Below, piece by piece: positions 18,736-28,201 of a DNA stretch of 64,000 nucleotides. The DNA comes from Zoogloea oleivorans (GTDB taxonomy: Bacteria; Pseudomonadota; Gammaproteobacteria; Burkholderiales; Rhodocyclaceae). Under the pieces are notes generated by a model, which searched no databases, was not told where the DNA came from, and saw only the letters and a program-made list of their open reading frames with translations. A program made the position numbers and the translations under genes. Position 1 is the stretch's first letter. Each line of letters starts with the position of its first letter. The stretch is from positions 62,001-126,000 of the forward strand of contig NZ_SDKK01000015.1 of assembly GCF_008107625.1 (NCBI RefSeq), read 5' to 3'.

Positions 18736-19302
18736 ATGAAAAAGCTCATCGCTCTCGCCATCGCCGCCGGCATTTCCTCCGCCGCCTTCGCCGCTCCCGA
18801 GACCTACACCATCGAGGGCACCCACACCCTGCCGCGCTTCGAATACAGCCACCTCGGCTATTCGGTGCAGCTGTCGCGCTTCGACAAGACCACCGGCACC
18901 ATCACCCTCGACCGCGCCGCCAAGACCGGCTCGGTGGACGTAACCATCGACACCACCTCGGTGAACACCGGCTACGCGCTGTTCAACCAGCACATCCAGG
19001 GCGCTGACTTCCTGGCCACCGCCGAATTCCCGACGGCCACTTACAAGTCTACCAAGGTGAACTTCAAGGGTGACGCTCCGGCCACCATCGACGGCAACCT
19101 GACCCTCAAGGGCATCACCAAGCCGGTCACCCTGACCGTCGTGTCCTTCCACTGCATGCCCCACCCGATGCTGAAGAAAGATGCCTGTGGCGCCACCGCC
19201 ACCGCCAAGGTCAAGCGCACCGACTTCAACATGGGCAAGAACGCCCCCTACGTCGGCGATGAAGTGACCATCACCATCCCGGTCGAAGCCTACAAGCCGT
19301 AA
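18736..19302 (+). CDS. YceI family periplasmic protein
   Basis: A 188-residue YceI protein with a clear signal peptide (MKKLIALAIAAG... AFA-APE) and the family motifs YTIEGTHTLPRFEYSHLGYS, LKGITKPVTLTV and TDFNMGKNAPYVGDEV. An AAAAGGAAAACCC ribosome-binding site precedes the ATG. It is more similar in layout to classical YceI than the gene before it, so the two are old paralogues rather than a recent duplication. A strong terminator follows. Confidence 0.93.
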   Translation: MKKLIALAIAAGISSAAFAAPETYTIEGTHTLPRFEYSHLGYSVQLSRFDKTTGTITLDRAAKTGSVDVTIDTTSVNTGYALFNQHIQGADFLATAEFPTATYKSTKVNFKGDAPATIDGNLTLKGITKPVTLTVVSFHCMPHPMLKKDACGATATAKVKRTDFNMGKNAPYVGDEVTITIPVEAYKP

Positions 19303-19322
19303 GCCCTCAATGTGACATGCCG

Positions 19323-19366
19323 CGCGCCCCTTGTGCCCATTCCGGGTTCACAAGGGGCGCGTTCCC
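19323..19366 (+). terminator. Intrinsic terminator after the yceI pair
   Basis: A perfect 13-bp stem (CGCGCCCCTTGTG and its complement) with a 13-base loop ends at 19361 and is followed by TTCCC. It closes the 15862-19302 operon. Confidence 0.75.
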
Positions 19367-19596
19367 ATTCCTCGCGCGTATAATTATGGATTAACGCTCA
19401 ACAGCCGCAGTGCGCGCCGCAGCGTCCGCGGTTTCCGGTTGGATCTGGCTGCTCACGTCTCTCCGTCTCCCCGGTCTTGTCACCGGCGGGATGGTTTCGT
19501 TTTTTTCCTCAGATCACACCTGCCAGGGCCGGCCCGCAAGGTCGTCCCTGGCGCATGTTGAGCACCGATTCCTGCTTGCCGGAGGACGCGCGAGAC

Positions 19597-20715
19597 ATGC
19601 GCAGTAACGCTTCAAGAATGCCGGCGGTCGACGCCCTCAAGGCCATCGCCTGCGTGCTCATCGTGCTGCACCACCTGGCCTTCTACGGCCCGATGGCCGA
19701 CATCGCCAAGCCCCTGATGCCCGCGCTGATCGAAGGCCTGGACATCTACGCGCGCATGGCCGTGCAGGTTTTCCTGGTGGTGTCCGGCTTCCTCTTTGCG
19801 GCCAAGTTCGCGCCCCATGGCGTCGCCTCGATCAAGGCCCCGCTCAACCTGCTGCTGCAACGCTACACCCGGCTGGTCGTGCCCTACTCGGCCGCCCTGC
19901 TGCTGGCCGTCTGCTGTTCGGCTGTCGCCGGAGTGTGGATGGATCACCACTCCCTGTCCGCCGCGCCCGACCTGCCCCAGCTGCTTGCGCATGTGCTGCT
20001 GCTGCATGACCTGCTCGACCAGGAAGCCCTGTCCGCCGGCGTCTGGTACGTGGCCATCGACTTCCAGCTGTTTGCACTGGCCATCCTGCTGCTGTGGCTG
20101 CCGGGCCGCTTCGCCGGCCACCACCCGTGGCTGAAGGCGGCCGCGCCGCTCCTTATCGGCGGCATGACCATCGCCTCCCTGTTCGGCTTCAACCGGGACA
20201 ATCTCTGGGACGAATCGGCCTTCTACTTCTTTGGCGCCTTCGGATTGGGGATCATGGCCTGGTGGGCTTCGGGCCGGACGTACGCAGGCCGCTGGCTGGG
20301 CCTGCTCGCCCTGCTCGCCACCGCCGCGCTGGCGGTGGACTTCCGCGAGCGCATCGCCATCGCTGCCGGAGTCATGCTGTTTCTTGGCCTGGCGCGCGCA
20401 TCCGGCTTCCTGAACACCCTGCCGGTTCCGGCCCCCCTGCTGGCCCTGAGCCGGATTTCGTACTCGGTGTTCCTGGTGCACTTCCCCCTGTGCCTGCTGG
20501 TGAACGCCACCATCACCACCCTGTTCCCGGCCAATCCGGTAATCAACGCCCTCGGCATGGTCATCGCGCTGGCCCTCAGCATCGCCGGCGGCGCACTGTT
20601 CTACCGTCGTATCGAGAGTTACCCCTTCCCCAACCGCATGCGCCTGCTGTTCCCGGCTGGCGTGGTTGCCGGCGGCTGGCTCACGGCCCTGGCGGCCGCA
20701 AACTTTGGCGGCTAA
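19597..20715 (+). CDS. Membrane acyltransferase family 3 (OafA-like)
   Basis: A 372-residue polytopic protein with the acyltransferase-3 pattern: VDALKAIACVLIVLHHL near the N-terminus, with about ten hydrophobic helices. Such enzymes O-acylate surface glycans or other exported molecules. The ATG at 19597 was chosen because GGAGG lies 12 bases upstream and the family's first helix begins shortly after. A perfect TATAAT at 19379-19384 could be part of its promoter, but no good -35 was found. It overlaps the convergent HD-GYP gene by four bases. Confidence 0.85.
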   Translation: MRSNASRMPAVDALKAIACVLIVLHHLAFYGPMADIAKPLMPALIEGLDIYARMAVQVFLVVSGFLFAAKFAPHGVASIKAPLNLLLQRYTRLVVPYSAALLLAVCCSAVAGVWMDHHSLSAAPDLPQLLAHVLLLHDLLDQEALSAGVWYVAIDFQLFALAILLLWLPGRFAGHHPWLKAAAPLLIGGMTIASLFGFNRDNLWDESAFYFFGAFGLGIMAWWASGRTYAGRWLGLLALLATAALAVDFRERIAIAAGVMLFLGLARASGFLNTLPVPAPLLALSRISYSVFLVHFPLCLLVNATITTLFPANPVINALGMVIALALSIAGGALFYRRIESYPFPNRMRLLFPAGVVAGGWLTALAAANFGG

Positions 20716-23630
20716 AGCACCTTCTCCACATCCACCTCGTCCACATACGCCCGCTGCATGAAGCGTTCCGCGTAATCGCGATACACGCCGGCACGCAGGA
20801 ACAGCGCGAAGATGTCCGGGTCGATGTGACCCTCGTCGCGCATGCGGGCCATGATCGCCACCGCCTCAGACAGCTTCTTGCCTGTTTTATAGGGCCGGTC
20901 AATGGCCGTCAGCGCCTCGAAAATGTCGGCGATGGCCATCATCCGCGCCACCGGACTCATCTGCCCGCGAGTCAGGCCGCGCGGGTAGCCGGTGCCATCC
21001 ATCTTCTCGTGATGCCCGCCGGCAATCTCCGGCACCGCCTTCAGGTGCCGCGGAAAAGGCAGCTCGGCGAGCATCCGGATGGTCTGCACGATGTGCTCGT
21101 TGATCTTGAAGCGATCCTCCTCGGTGAGGGTGCCCCGAGAGATGGACAGATTGAGCAGCTCACCGCGGTTGTAGAGCAGCTCCGGCACTTTCAGGCGGAA
21201 GCCCCACGGATTGTCGGCCGGTATCACGTCTTCGGCGCCCCGCGCGAAGCGGTGCTCCGGCTTGTCGGCGATGAGCGGCTCGGCCACCGGCAGCGCAGGC
21301 CCCGGCCCCATGCGACGGCGCTCCTCGGGCGACACGCCCAGACGATCGTCGAGGGTGCGCAGCCAGCGGCGTGCGGCGATCTGCTGTAGGCGCTCGATGC
21401 GCGCCGGCGCCATCTCCTCGCTCCCGACGTTGCAGGATGCGACGAAGGCGAACTCCTCGTCGAGCGTCGCCCATATAGCCACCCGCCGGGCCTCTTCCGT
21501 TGCCCTGTCCGCTCCGCCAGCAATGGCCTGCCAGCAGGCGATCTCGGCATCCCGCTTGAGCAATTCGAAGCGCAGGCGGATTTCGTGGATGCGGTCGTGG
21601 ATGGTTTCCAGCTTGGTCGCCTTGTCCACGATGTATTCGGGGGTCGTCACCTTGCCGCAGTCGTGAAGCCAGGCGGCCACATGCACGGCTTCCCAGTCCT
21701 CGGCGCCGAGGCTGAAATCCCGGAAGGGCCCGTGGGTCGCATCACAGGCCGCCTGGGCAAGCATCTTGGTCAGCTCCGGAACCCGGGCACAGTGCCCGCC
21801 GGTGTAAGGGCTCTTGGCGTCGATGGCTCCGGCCAGAAGCTGGATGAAGGCCTCGAAAAGCTGCTTCTGGGCGCGGATCAGGGCCCGCGTTTCGACCGAC
21901 ACCGCCGCCGAACCGGACAGGGCCTCGACAAAATGCACCAGGTCGGCCGCCGGCGCCTCGTCGAACCACAACACCAGCAGCCCCAGACGGGCATGCTTGC
22001 GGTCGAGCAGAGGAACCGCCAGGTAGGCCATGTGGGATGCCTCCAGGGCACCGAACAGCGGCGCGCAGTGACGCCTGGCGCCCTGCCCGGCGTTCAGGTC
22101 GCCAACGCCGGAACGCTCGCCGGCTGAAACCAGCCCGGCCATGTCCGCCCCGGGCGGGGCCAGTTCGAGGGCCAGGCTGGTGCCGGAGGCATCCCGCAAG
22201 GCTGCCGGATCCAGCACCTCGCTGTCATCCCGGGCCAGGTAGAGCACACCGGCACGGGCCCCAACCACCCCCACCGTCTCGTCCACCAGGCGCGGCAGCA
22301 GACGGTCGAAATCGGACTCCTCGGCCATCACCGAGGCAATGTCCAGAAAGCGCCGGACCGCCCGCTTCATGGCCGCCAGGTCGGTGGCCAGATCGTCCAC
22401 CTCGCGCACCACCGAACGCGTCGCCACCGGGCTGGAAAAGTCGAAACGGCGAATCGCCGCAGTCTCGTCCGCCAGTTCGCGGATCGGTCGCGATACCAGC
22501 CGGGCCGCCAGATAAGTGAAAGGCAGCGCAAGGAATATGACCAGCAGGGTGGCAATGATGGAACGGTCGCGGATTGCCCGCGCGTCGGTGAGGAATTCCT
22601 CATCGGGAATGGCCACCCCCAGATACAGCGGCCGGCCGCCGCGCACCGGCAACCGGGCCACCGCCCCATGCCAGTCACGACCTCCGGCGCTGAAGGCGGT
22701 GAGCGGCAGATCGTCCCCCCCTTCGGCCCGGGGCACCCGCTGCACAAGAGCCGCCAGCGCACCACCGGACAGGCTGGTGACCTTTGGCCTCTCGGTTTCC
22801 GTGCCGTTGATGGCGGCCGCCAGCCAGTCCGGCTCGGTGTAGGCCACCACCCGCAGATCGTCATCGAACAGCACCAACTGCGAGCCCGGCGTGATGCGCT
22901 GACGCCGCAGGGTTTCGTCGAGGGTGGCCAGGCGGATGTCGGCTCCCACCACCGCCCGGCCGGTATCGGCCAGCCGGGCCACGGTAACCCCCGGCTTGCG
23001 CGTCGATGCGAACAGGTAAGGCGCAGTCTGGATCGGCTCGGCACTACCCAGGGCCTGGATATACCAGCTGCGTCGACGGGGGTCGTAACTGCCCGGATAG
23101 TCTGGCCGCGGGTCATTCCGCAGCTCGGCCAGCCCCTCGTCGAGGAAGATGAAATGCCCTTCGCCCCCGGCAATGCTCTGGATCACATAGGCGGCACCGG
23201 GCGGCGCGGCAAGCTGGCGACGGTCAGCATCGCTGAGCAGACGCAGCAGCATGAAGAAGTCCCCGTCCCCGTAGCCGATGTAATACGCCGACACCGACTC
23301 CGCCGCCCGCAAGGCCTCGCGAAAGGCCGGCAAGCCGCTCCGCCTGTCCGCCAGCGTGGTGGCGCGGGCCACCGGCTGGAGGGCAAGAAGCCGCACCGAG
23401 GCATTCACCGGCTGCATCAGACTCTCGATCTCGGCAACGGTCTGACGGGAAATCCGGATCAGCAGATCCCCCGCCGCCCGCTCCAGCATTTCGGCACTGC
23501 GCACGTAAGACACCCACGCGATGCTCCCGCCGGCGATCAGCACCAGCAGGAAGAACAGCGTCGAGATGTGGATATGCAGCGGAAGACGAAAGCGACGCGC
23601 CGGGGCGGGGGGTTTCAGGTCGCTCGCCAT
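20712..23630 (-). CDS. Membrane sensor HD-GYP phosphodiesterase with GAF and HAMP domains
   Basis: The 972-residue protein has a transmembrane helix near 17-43, a large periplasmic Cache-type sensor, a second helix near 345-365, a HAMP domain (SRPIRELADETAAIRRF), a GAF-like domain near 445-590 and a C-terminal HD-GYP domain. Catalytic motifs are WLHDCGK and HHEKMDGTGYPRG, which support hydrolysis of cyclic di-GMP. Between them is an unusually long insertion of roughly 170 residues. Start set at MASDLKPP, giving a short cytoplasmic lead before the first helix. The AraC gene upstream ends 14 bases before it. Confidence 0.87.
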   Translation of the reverse strand: MASDLKPPAPARRFRLPLHIHISTLFFLLVLIAGGSIAWVSYVRSAEMLERAAGDLLIRISRQTVAEIESLMQPVNASVRLLALQPVARATTLADRRSGLPAFREALRAAESVSAYYIGYGDGDFFMLLRLLSDADRRQLAAPPGAAYVIQSIAGGEGHFIFLDEGLAELRNDPRPDYPGSYDPRRRSWYIQALGSAEPIQTAPYLFASTRKPGVTVARLADTGRAVVGADIRLATLDETLRRQRITPGSQLVLFDDDLRVVAYTEPDWLAAAINGTETERPKVTSLSGGALAALVQRVPRAEGGDDLPLTAFSAGGRDWHGAVARLPVRGGRPLYLGVAIPDEEFLTDARAIRDRSIIATLLVIFLALPFTYLAARLVSRPIRELADETAAIRRFDFSSPVATRSVVREVDDLATDLAAMKRAVRRFLDIASVMAEESDFDRLLPRLVDETVGVVGARAGVLYLARDDSEVLDPAALRDASGTSLALELAPPGADMAGLVSAGERSGVGDLNAGQGARRHCAPLFGALEASHMAYLAVPLLDRKHARLGLLVLWFDEAPAADLVHFVEALSGSAAVSVETRALIRAQKQLFEAFIQLLAGAIDAKSPYTGGHCARVPELTKMLAQAACDATHGPFRDFSLGAEDWEAVHVAAWLHDCGKVTTPEYIVDKATKLETIHDRIHEIRLRFELLKRDAEIACWQAIAGGADRATEEARRVAIWATLDEEFAFVASCNVGSEEMAPARIERLQQIAARRWLRTLDDRLGVSPEERRRMGPGPALPVAEPLIADKPEHRFARGAEDVIPADNPWGFRLKVPELLYNRGELLNLSISRGTLTEEDRFKINEHIVQTIRMLAELPFPRHLKAVPEIAGGHHEKMDGTGYPRGLTRGQMSPVARMMAIADIFEALTAIDRPYKTGKKLSEAVAIMARMRDEGHIDPDIFALFLRAGVYRDYAERFMQRAYVDEVDVEKVL

Positions 23631-23644
23631 CTGCTGGTCTCCCG

Positions 23645-24673
23645 CTAGGCCTGGTGGCCGGCCAGGGCGCGCCGGTATTCCCCCGGCCGGGTGCCGGTCC
23701 ATTTCTTGAAGGCCCGGTGGAAGGCGCTGGCCTCCGCAAAACCCAGGTCGAGGGCAATGTCGAGCACCGACTTGTCGGAGTGGCTCAACTGGCTGATCGC
23801 CAAGTCGCGACGCAGATCGTCCTTGATCAACTGGTAGGACTGGCCCTCGTCGATCAAGTGGCGGCGCAGTGTGGACCCCGAGAAATGCAGTTGCTGCGCA
23901 AGGGTCTCGAAATCGGGCCAGGTGTCCGGCGGAATGTGCCGCAACTGACGCCGGATGCGCGCCACCAGGCCCTCGCTGTTGCGGTACTTGACCAGAAAGT
24001 TGGCCGGCGCGCTGCGCAGGAAAATCTTCATCGTGCGCTCGTTCTGCACGTTGGCCATATCCAGGTATTCGGCCGGAAAGGCAATCGCCGTCTCCGTCGC
24101 GGCGAAACCCAGCTCGGGCGAGAAGAGCACCCGCCATTCGGGGCTGTAATCGGGCTCGGCACAGCGAAAGCGCGCATGGTTGAGCGGAATGCGCCGGCCG
24201 ATCAGCCAGCAGGCGAGGCCGTGGATCATGATCAGGAAGGTGCCGTAGGCAAAGGCCCGGCGCGGCGCCACATCCCGCTCAACCAGCACTACCCGCGCCG
24301 TCTCGCCCTCCCGCAGCAGCACGCCCTCCATGTCGTCAAGCACCACCCGGAAGAAGCGCAGAACCCGCCGCAAGGCCCGCTCCAACGTGTCGCAGTGAAT
24401 CACACTGTGGCACAGCAGCGTGAAGCTGCCAGCCTTCATGCGGTGAGAGTCCATGCCGAAAAACTCATCGTCCATGGCCTGGGCGACCAGATGCCAGAGC
24501 ACGCCGAAGTGCGCCGACGAGACCCGCGCCTGCGGTGCATTGAGGAGTTCCGGCGAAATGCCGGCGCGATTCAGCAGATCGAGCGTGTCGATGCCATGCG
24601 CACGAACGCCCGCCAGCGCCTCCTGGACGAAACTGATGGAGATGGTGCCCTTGTCGGGCGTACGCTCGCTCAT
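23645..24673 (-). CDS. AraC-family transcriptional regulator with arabinose-binding-type N-terminal domain
   Basis: This 342-residue protein joins an N-terminal effector domain of the OruR/ArgR-like AraC branch to a C-terminal double helix-turn-helix (WPDFETLAQQLHFSGSTLRRHL and SVLDIALDLGFAEASAFHRAFKKWTG are the two recognition regions). Start set at MSERTPDK. It is divergent from the acyl-CoA degradation operon at 24843, with 169 bases between, and is the likely regulator of that operon; AraC proteins of this branch commonly control fatty-acid or amino-acid catabolism. Confidence 0.9.
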   Translation of the reverse strand: MSERTPDKGTISISFVQEALAGVRAHGIDTLDLLNRAGISPELLNAPQARVSSAHFGVLWHLVAQAMDDEFFGMDSHRMKAGSFTLLCHSVIHCDTLERALRRVLRFFRVVLDDMEGVLLREGETARVVLVERDVAPRRAFAYGTFLIMIHGLACWLIGRRIPLNHARFRCAEPDYSPEWRVLFSPELGFAATETAIAFPAEYLDMANVQNERTMKIFLRSAPANFLVKYRNSEGLVARIRRQLRHIPPDTWPDFETLAQQLHFSGSTLRRHLIDEGQSYQLIKDDLRRDLAISQLSHSDKSVLDIALDLGFAEASAFHRAFKKWTGTRPGEYRRALAGHQA

Positions 24674-24842
24674 CGGAACCCGGGCGGTAGAAAGGGATTG
24701 CAGCCTCTTGATGTGGCAAATTCTACCATTCACATTGAGCGATTTCGGCATGGAGCCCGGGGCCGCTTGTGCCTAGACTGCGCCACGCATCGCGCCCGGC
24801 GCGGCTAACTGTATCCACCCACAAGAACGAGGAGAGAAATAC

Positions 24843-25607
24843 ATGGAAATCCAGAACAACGTATTCGTGGTGACCGGCGGTGGTTCGGGCCTGGGCGCGG
24901 CCACCGCGCGGATGATCGTCGCCAATGGCGGCAAGGTCGTACTGGCCGATGTGAACAAGGAAGCCGGCGAAGCGCTGGCCGCCGAACTGGGCACCAACGC
25001 CCGCTTCGTTGCCACCGATGTGACCGGCGAAGAGAGCGCCAAGGGCGCCTTCGCCGCCGCTGTCGAAATGGGCACCCTGCGCGGCCTGGTGAACTGTGCC
25101 GGCATCGCCCCGGCCGAAAAGGTGGTTGGCCGCGAAGGCGCCCACAAGCTGGAAAGCTTCGCCCGCACCATCAATATCAACCTGGTGGGCAGCTTCAACA
25201 TGATCCGTCTGGCTGCGGAAATCATGGTCAAGAACGAACCCAACGCCGGTGGCGAGCGCGGCGTGATCGTCAGCACCGCCTCGGTGGCTGCCTTCGACGG
25301 CCAGCTCGGCCAGGCCGGCTATGCCGCCTCCAAGGGCGGCGTGGTCGCCATGACCCTGCCCATCGCCCGCGAACTGTGCCGCTCCGGCATCCGCGTGATG
25401 ACCATCGCCCCGGGCATCATGGAAACCCCGATGCTCCTCGGCATGCCCGCCGACGTGCAGGACGCCCTCGGCAAGATGGTTCCCTTCCCCTCGCGCATGG
25501 GCAAGCCGGCCGAATACGCCGGGCTGGTCGAACACATCTTTGCCAACGCCTACCTGAACGGCGAAGTCATCCGCCTCGACGGCGCCATCCGCATGGCCGC
25601 CAAGTAA
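24843..25607 (+). CDS. SDR 3-hydroxyacyl-CoA dehydrogenase (HSD17B10-type)
   Basis: A 254-residue short-chain dehydrogenase with the nucleotide motif TGGGSGLG (11-18) and catalytic S147, Y160 and K164. Its similarity to type II 3-hydroxyacyl-CoA dehydrogenases and the neighbouring thiolase support oxidation of a 3-hydroxyacyl-CoA, possibly 2-methyl-branched. GAGGAGAG precedes the ATG. It is first in the operon; a REP pair separates it from the thiolase. Confidence 0.9.
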   Translation: MEIQNNVFVVTGGGSGLGAATARMIVANGGKVVLADVNKEAGEALAAELGTNARFVATDVTGEESAKGAFAAAVEMGTLRGLVNCAGIAPAEKVVGREGAHKLESFARTININLVGSFNMIRLAAEIMVKNEPNAGGERGVIVSTASVAAFDGQLGQAGYAASKGGVVAMTLPIARELCRSGIRVMTIAPGIMETPMLLGMPADVQDALGKMVPFPSRMGKPAEYAGLVEHIFANAYLNGEVIRLDGAIRMAAK

Positions 25608-25628
25608 GAAGAACGCCCGCTACCACTC

Positions 25629-25699
25629 TGTGGGTCGGACTTCAGTCCGACTTCACGCGTCGCTCAGGCACTGGCTGTCGGACTGAAGTCCGACCCACA
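25629..25699. repeat. BIME: opposed REP pair between SDR and thiolase genes
   Basis: The forward arm is at 25630-25651 and the inverted arm at 25677-25698. Each arm is a GTGG foot followed by the hairpin GTCGGACTTCAGTCCGAC (8-bp stem). The two arms are also complementary to each other, so either two small hairpins or one long one can form. Confidence 0.9.
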
Positions 25700-25755
25700 G
25701 GTCTGGCCCTTCAGTTCCTGCCAACGCCACCCGAATTCACGAAAGGTTTTCCCCC

Positions 25756-26946
25756 ATGACCACCACCAACGATCCTGTCGTCATTGTCTCCGCCGTCCGC
25801 ACCCCGATGGGTGGCTTCCAGGGTGATTTCGCTGCCCTCACCGCGCCCCAGCTGGGCGGCGTGGCGATCAAGGCCGCCGTCGAGCGCGCCGGCATCTCTG
25901 CCGAAGCCATCGAAGAAGTGATCTTCGGCTGCGTGCTGCCCGCCGGCCTCGGCCAGGCACCGGCCCGTCAGGCGGCCCTAGGCGGCGGCCTGCCCCTGTC
26001 GGCCGGCTGTACCACCGTCAACAAGATGTGCGGCTCCGGCATGAAGGCCACCATGCTGGCCCACGACCTGCTGCTGGCCGGCACCAATGAAGTGATGATC
26101 GCCGGCGGCATGGAGTCCATGACCAATTCGCCCTACATCCTGCCCAAGGCCCGCGGCGGCTACCGCCTCGGCCACGGCCAGGTGCTGGACCACATGTTCC
26201 TCGACGGCCTCGAAGATGCCTACGACAAGGGCCGCCTGATGGGCACCTTCGCCGAAGACTGCGCCGGCAACTACGGCTTCACCCGCGAAGCCCAGGACAC
26301 CTACGCCATCGCCTCCACCACCCGCGCCCAGGCCGCCATCAAGGATGGCTCCTTCGAGTGGGAAATCGCTCCCGTCACCGTCGCCGGCCGCAAGGGCGAC
26401 GTGACCATCGCCAGCGACGAGCAGCCGCCCAAGGCCAACATCGACAAGATTCCCAGCCTCAAGCCGGCCTTCCGCAAGGACGGCACGGTGACCCCGGCCA
26501 ACTCCAGCTCCATCTCCGACGGCGCCGCCGCGCTGGTGCTGATGCGCGCCTCCACCGCCGCCGCCAAGGGTCTCAAGCCCATCGCCAAGATCGTCGGCCA
26601 CACCACCCACGCCCACCAGCCGGCCCTGTTCGCCACCGCCCCGGTCGGCGCCATGCAGAAGCTGCTCGCCAAGACCGGCTGGACCACCGCCGACGTGGAC
26701 CTGTGGGAAATCAACGAAGCCTTCGCCGTCGTCACCATGGCCGCCATCCATGACCTCAAGCTCGATCACGCCAAGGTGAACATCAACGGCGGCGCCTGCG
26801 CCCTCGGCCACCCCATCGGCGCCTCCGGCGCCCGCATCATCGTCACCCTGCTCGGCGCGCTGAAGAAGACCGGCGGCAAGCGCGGCATCGCCAGCCTGTG
26901 CATCGGCGGCGGCGAAGCCACGGCCCTGGCCGTGGAAATGCTCTAA
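25756..26946 (+). CDS. Acetyl-CoA acyltransferase (thiolase)
   Basis: The 396-residue enzyme carries the thiolase nucleophile in NKMCGSGMK (C92), GHPIGASG (H352) and the second active-site cysteine C382 in SLCIGGGEA. It performs the thiolytic cleavage at the end of beta-oxidation. It follows the SDR gene after a REP pair and precedes the acyl-CoA dehydrogenase by 13 bases. Confidence 0.96.
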   Translation: MTTTNDPVVIVSAVRTPMGGFQGDFAALTAPQLGGVAIKAAVERAGISAEAIEEVIFGCVLPAGLGQAPARQAALGGGLPLSAGCTTVNKMCGSGMKATMLAHDLLLAGTNEVMIAGGMESMTNSPYILPKARGGYRLGHGQVLDHMFLDGLEDAYDKGRLMGTFAEDCAGNYGFTREAQDTYAIASTTRAQAAIKDGSFEWEIAPVTVAGRKGDVTIASDEQPPKANIDKIPSLKPAFRKDGTVTPANSSSISDGAAALVLMRASTAAAKGLKPIAKIVGHTTHAHQPALFATAPVGAMQKLLAKTGWTTADVDLWEINEAFAVVTMAAIHDLKLDHAKVNINGGACALGHPIGASGARIIVTLLGALKKTGGKRGIASLCIGGGEATALAVEML

Positions 26947-26959
26947 GGAAACCCACACC

Positions 26960-28096
26960 ATGATCCTCACCCAAGAACAGGAAATGATCCGCGACTCCCT
27001 CCGCGCCTTCGCCCAGGAGCGCCTCGCGCCCTTCGCGGCCGAGTGGGACAAGAACCACACCTTCCCCGCCCAGGCCCTCAAGGAACTCGGCGAGCTCGGC
27101 GCCCTCGGCATGTGCGTGCCCGAAGAATGGGGCGGTGCCGGCATGGACTACATGAGCCTCGTGCTGGCGCTCGAAGAAATCGCCGCCGGTGACGGTGCCA
27201 CCTCCACCATCGTGTCGGTGCAGAACTCCCTGCCCTGCGGCATCACCAACAAGTACGGCACCGACGCCCAGAAGGAAGAATGGCTCAAGCCGCTGGCCCG
27301 TGGCGAAAAGCTCGGCTGCTTCTGCCTGACCGAGCCGCACACCGGCTCCGATGCCTCGGCCATCACCACCCGCGCCGACCGCGACGGTGACGACTTCATC
27401 ATCAACGGCGTCAAGCACTACATCACCACCGGCAAGCACGCCGACATGGCCATCGTCTTCGCGGTGACCGACAAGGCTGCCGGCAAGAAGGGCATCTCGT
27501 GCTTCCTGGTGCCCACCGCCACGCCCGGCTACACCGTCGCCCGCATCGAACAGAAGATGGGTCAGCACGCCTCCGACACTGCGCAGATCGTCTTTGACAA
27601 CTGCCGCGTGCCGGCCACCGCCCTGCTCGGCAAGGAAGGCGAAGGCTACAAGATCGCCCTCTCCAACCTCGAAGCCGGCCGCATCGGCATCGCCTCCCAG
27701 GCCGTCGGCATGGCCCGCGCCGCCTTTGAAGCCGCCGTCCGCTACGCCAAGGAACGCGTCACCTTCGGCGTGCCGATCATCGAGCATCAGGCGGTCAACT
27801 TCCGCCTTGCCGACATGGCCACCCAGCTCGACGCCGCCCGCCTGATGGTGTGGCGCGCCGCCACCCTGAAAGACGCCGGCAAGCCCTGCCTCAAGGAAGC
27901 CTCGATGGCCAAGATGTTCGCCTCCGAGATGGCCGAGAAGGTCTGCTCCGACGCCATCCAGATCCACGGCGGCTGCGGCTACACCGACGAGTCCTGTGTC
28001 GAGCGCATCTACCGCGACGTGCGGGTGTGCCAGATCTATGAAGGCGCCAACGACATCCAGCGGCTGGTCATCGGCCGCGCCATCGCCGCCGAGTAA
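26960..28096 (+). CDS. Acyl-CoA dehydrogenase
   Basis: A 378-residue FAD enzyme with the N-terminal helical domain, CLTEPHTGSDASAI in the middle domain and the catalytic glutamate E361 in QIYEGANDIQRLVIGR. The glutamate position corresponds to the short- and medium-chain branch. It catalyses the first oxidation of acyl-CoAs in this pathway. A REP pair follows it. Confidence 0.95.
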   Translation: MILTQEQEMIRDSLRAFAQERLAPFAAEWDKNHTFPAQALKELGELGALGMCVPEEWGGAGMDYMSLVLALEEIAAGDGATSTIVSVQNSLPCGITNKYGTDAQKEEWLKPLARGEKLGCFCLTEPHTGSDASAITTRADRDGDDFIINGVKHYITTGKHADMAIVFAVTDKAAGKKGISCFLVPTATPGYTVARIEQKMGQHASDTAQIVFDNCRVPATALLGKEGEGYKIALSNLEAGRIGIASQAVGMARAAFEAAVRYAKERVTFGVPIIEHQAVNFRLADMATQLDAARLMVWRAATLKDAGKPCLKEASMAKMFASEMAEKVCSDAIQIHGGCGYTDESCVERIYRDVRVCQIYEGANDIQRLVIGRAIAAE

Positions 28097-28104
28097 ATCC
28101 CCCC

Positions 28105-28172
28105 TGTGGGTCGGACTTCAGTCCGACAGCACGGCTTCAGCACCGGCTTGTCGGACTGAAGTCCGACCCACA
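28105..28172. repeat. BIME: opposed REP pair between acyl-CoA dehydrogenase and CaiB-family genes
   Basis: Forward arm 28106-28127 and inverted arm 28150-28171, each with the GTGG foot and the same GTCGGACTTCAGTCCGAC hairpin. The spacer between arms is 22 bases. It begins 10 bases after the dehydrogenase stop codon. Confidence 0.9.
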
Positions 28173-28201
28173 AGGGCGCTCAATAAAAAAGAGGAGACAG
28201 C

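Noticed and set aside
24674-24842. Promoter boxes in the AraC-SDR divergent region
   Set aside because: Candidate hexamers were badly spaced; the gap surely holds regulatory sites but none can be placed.
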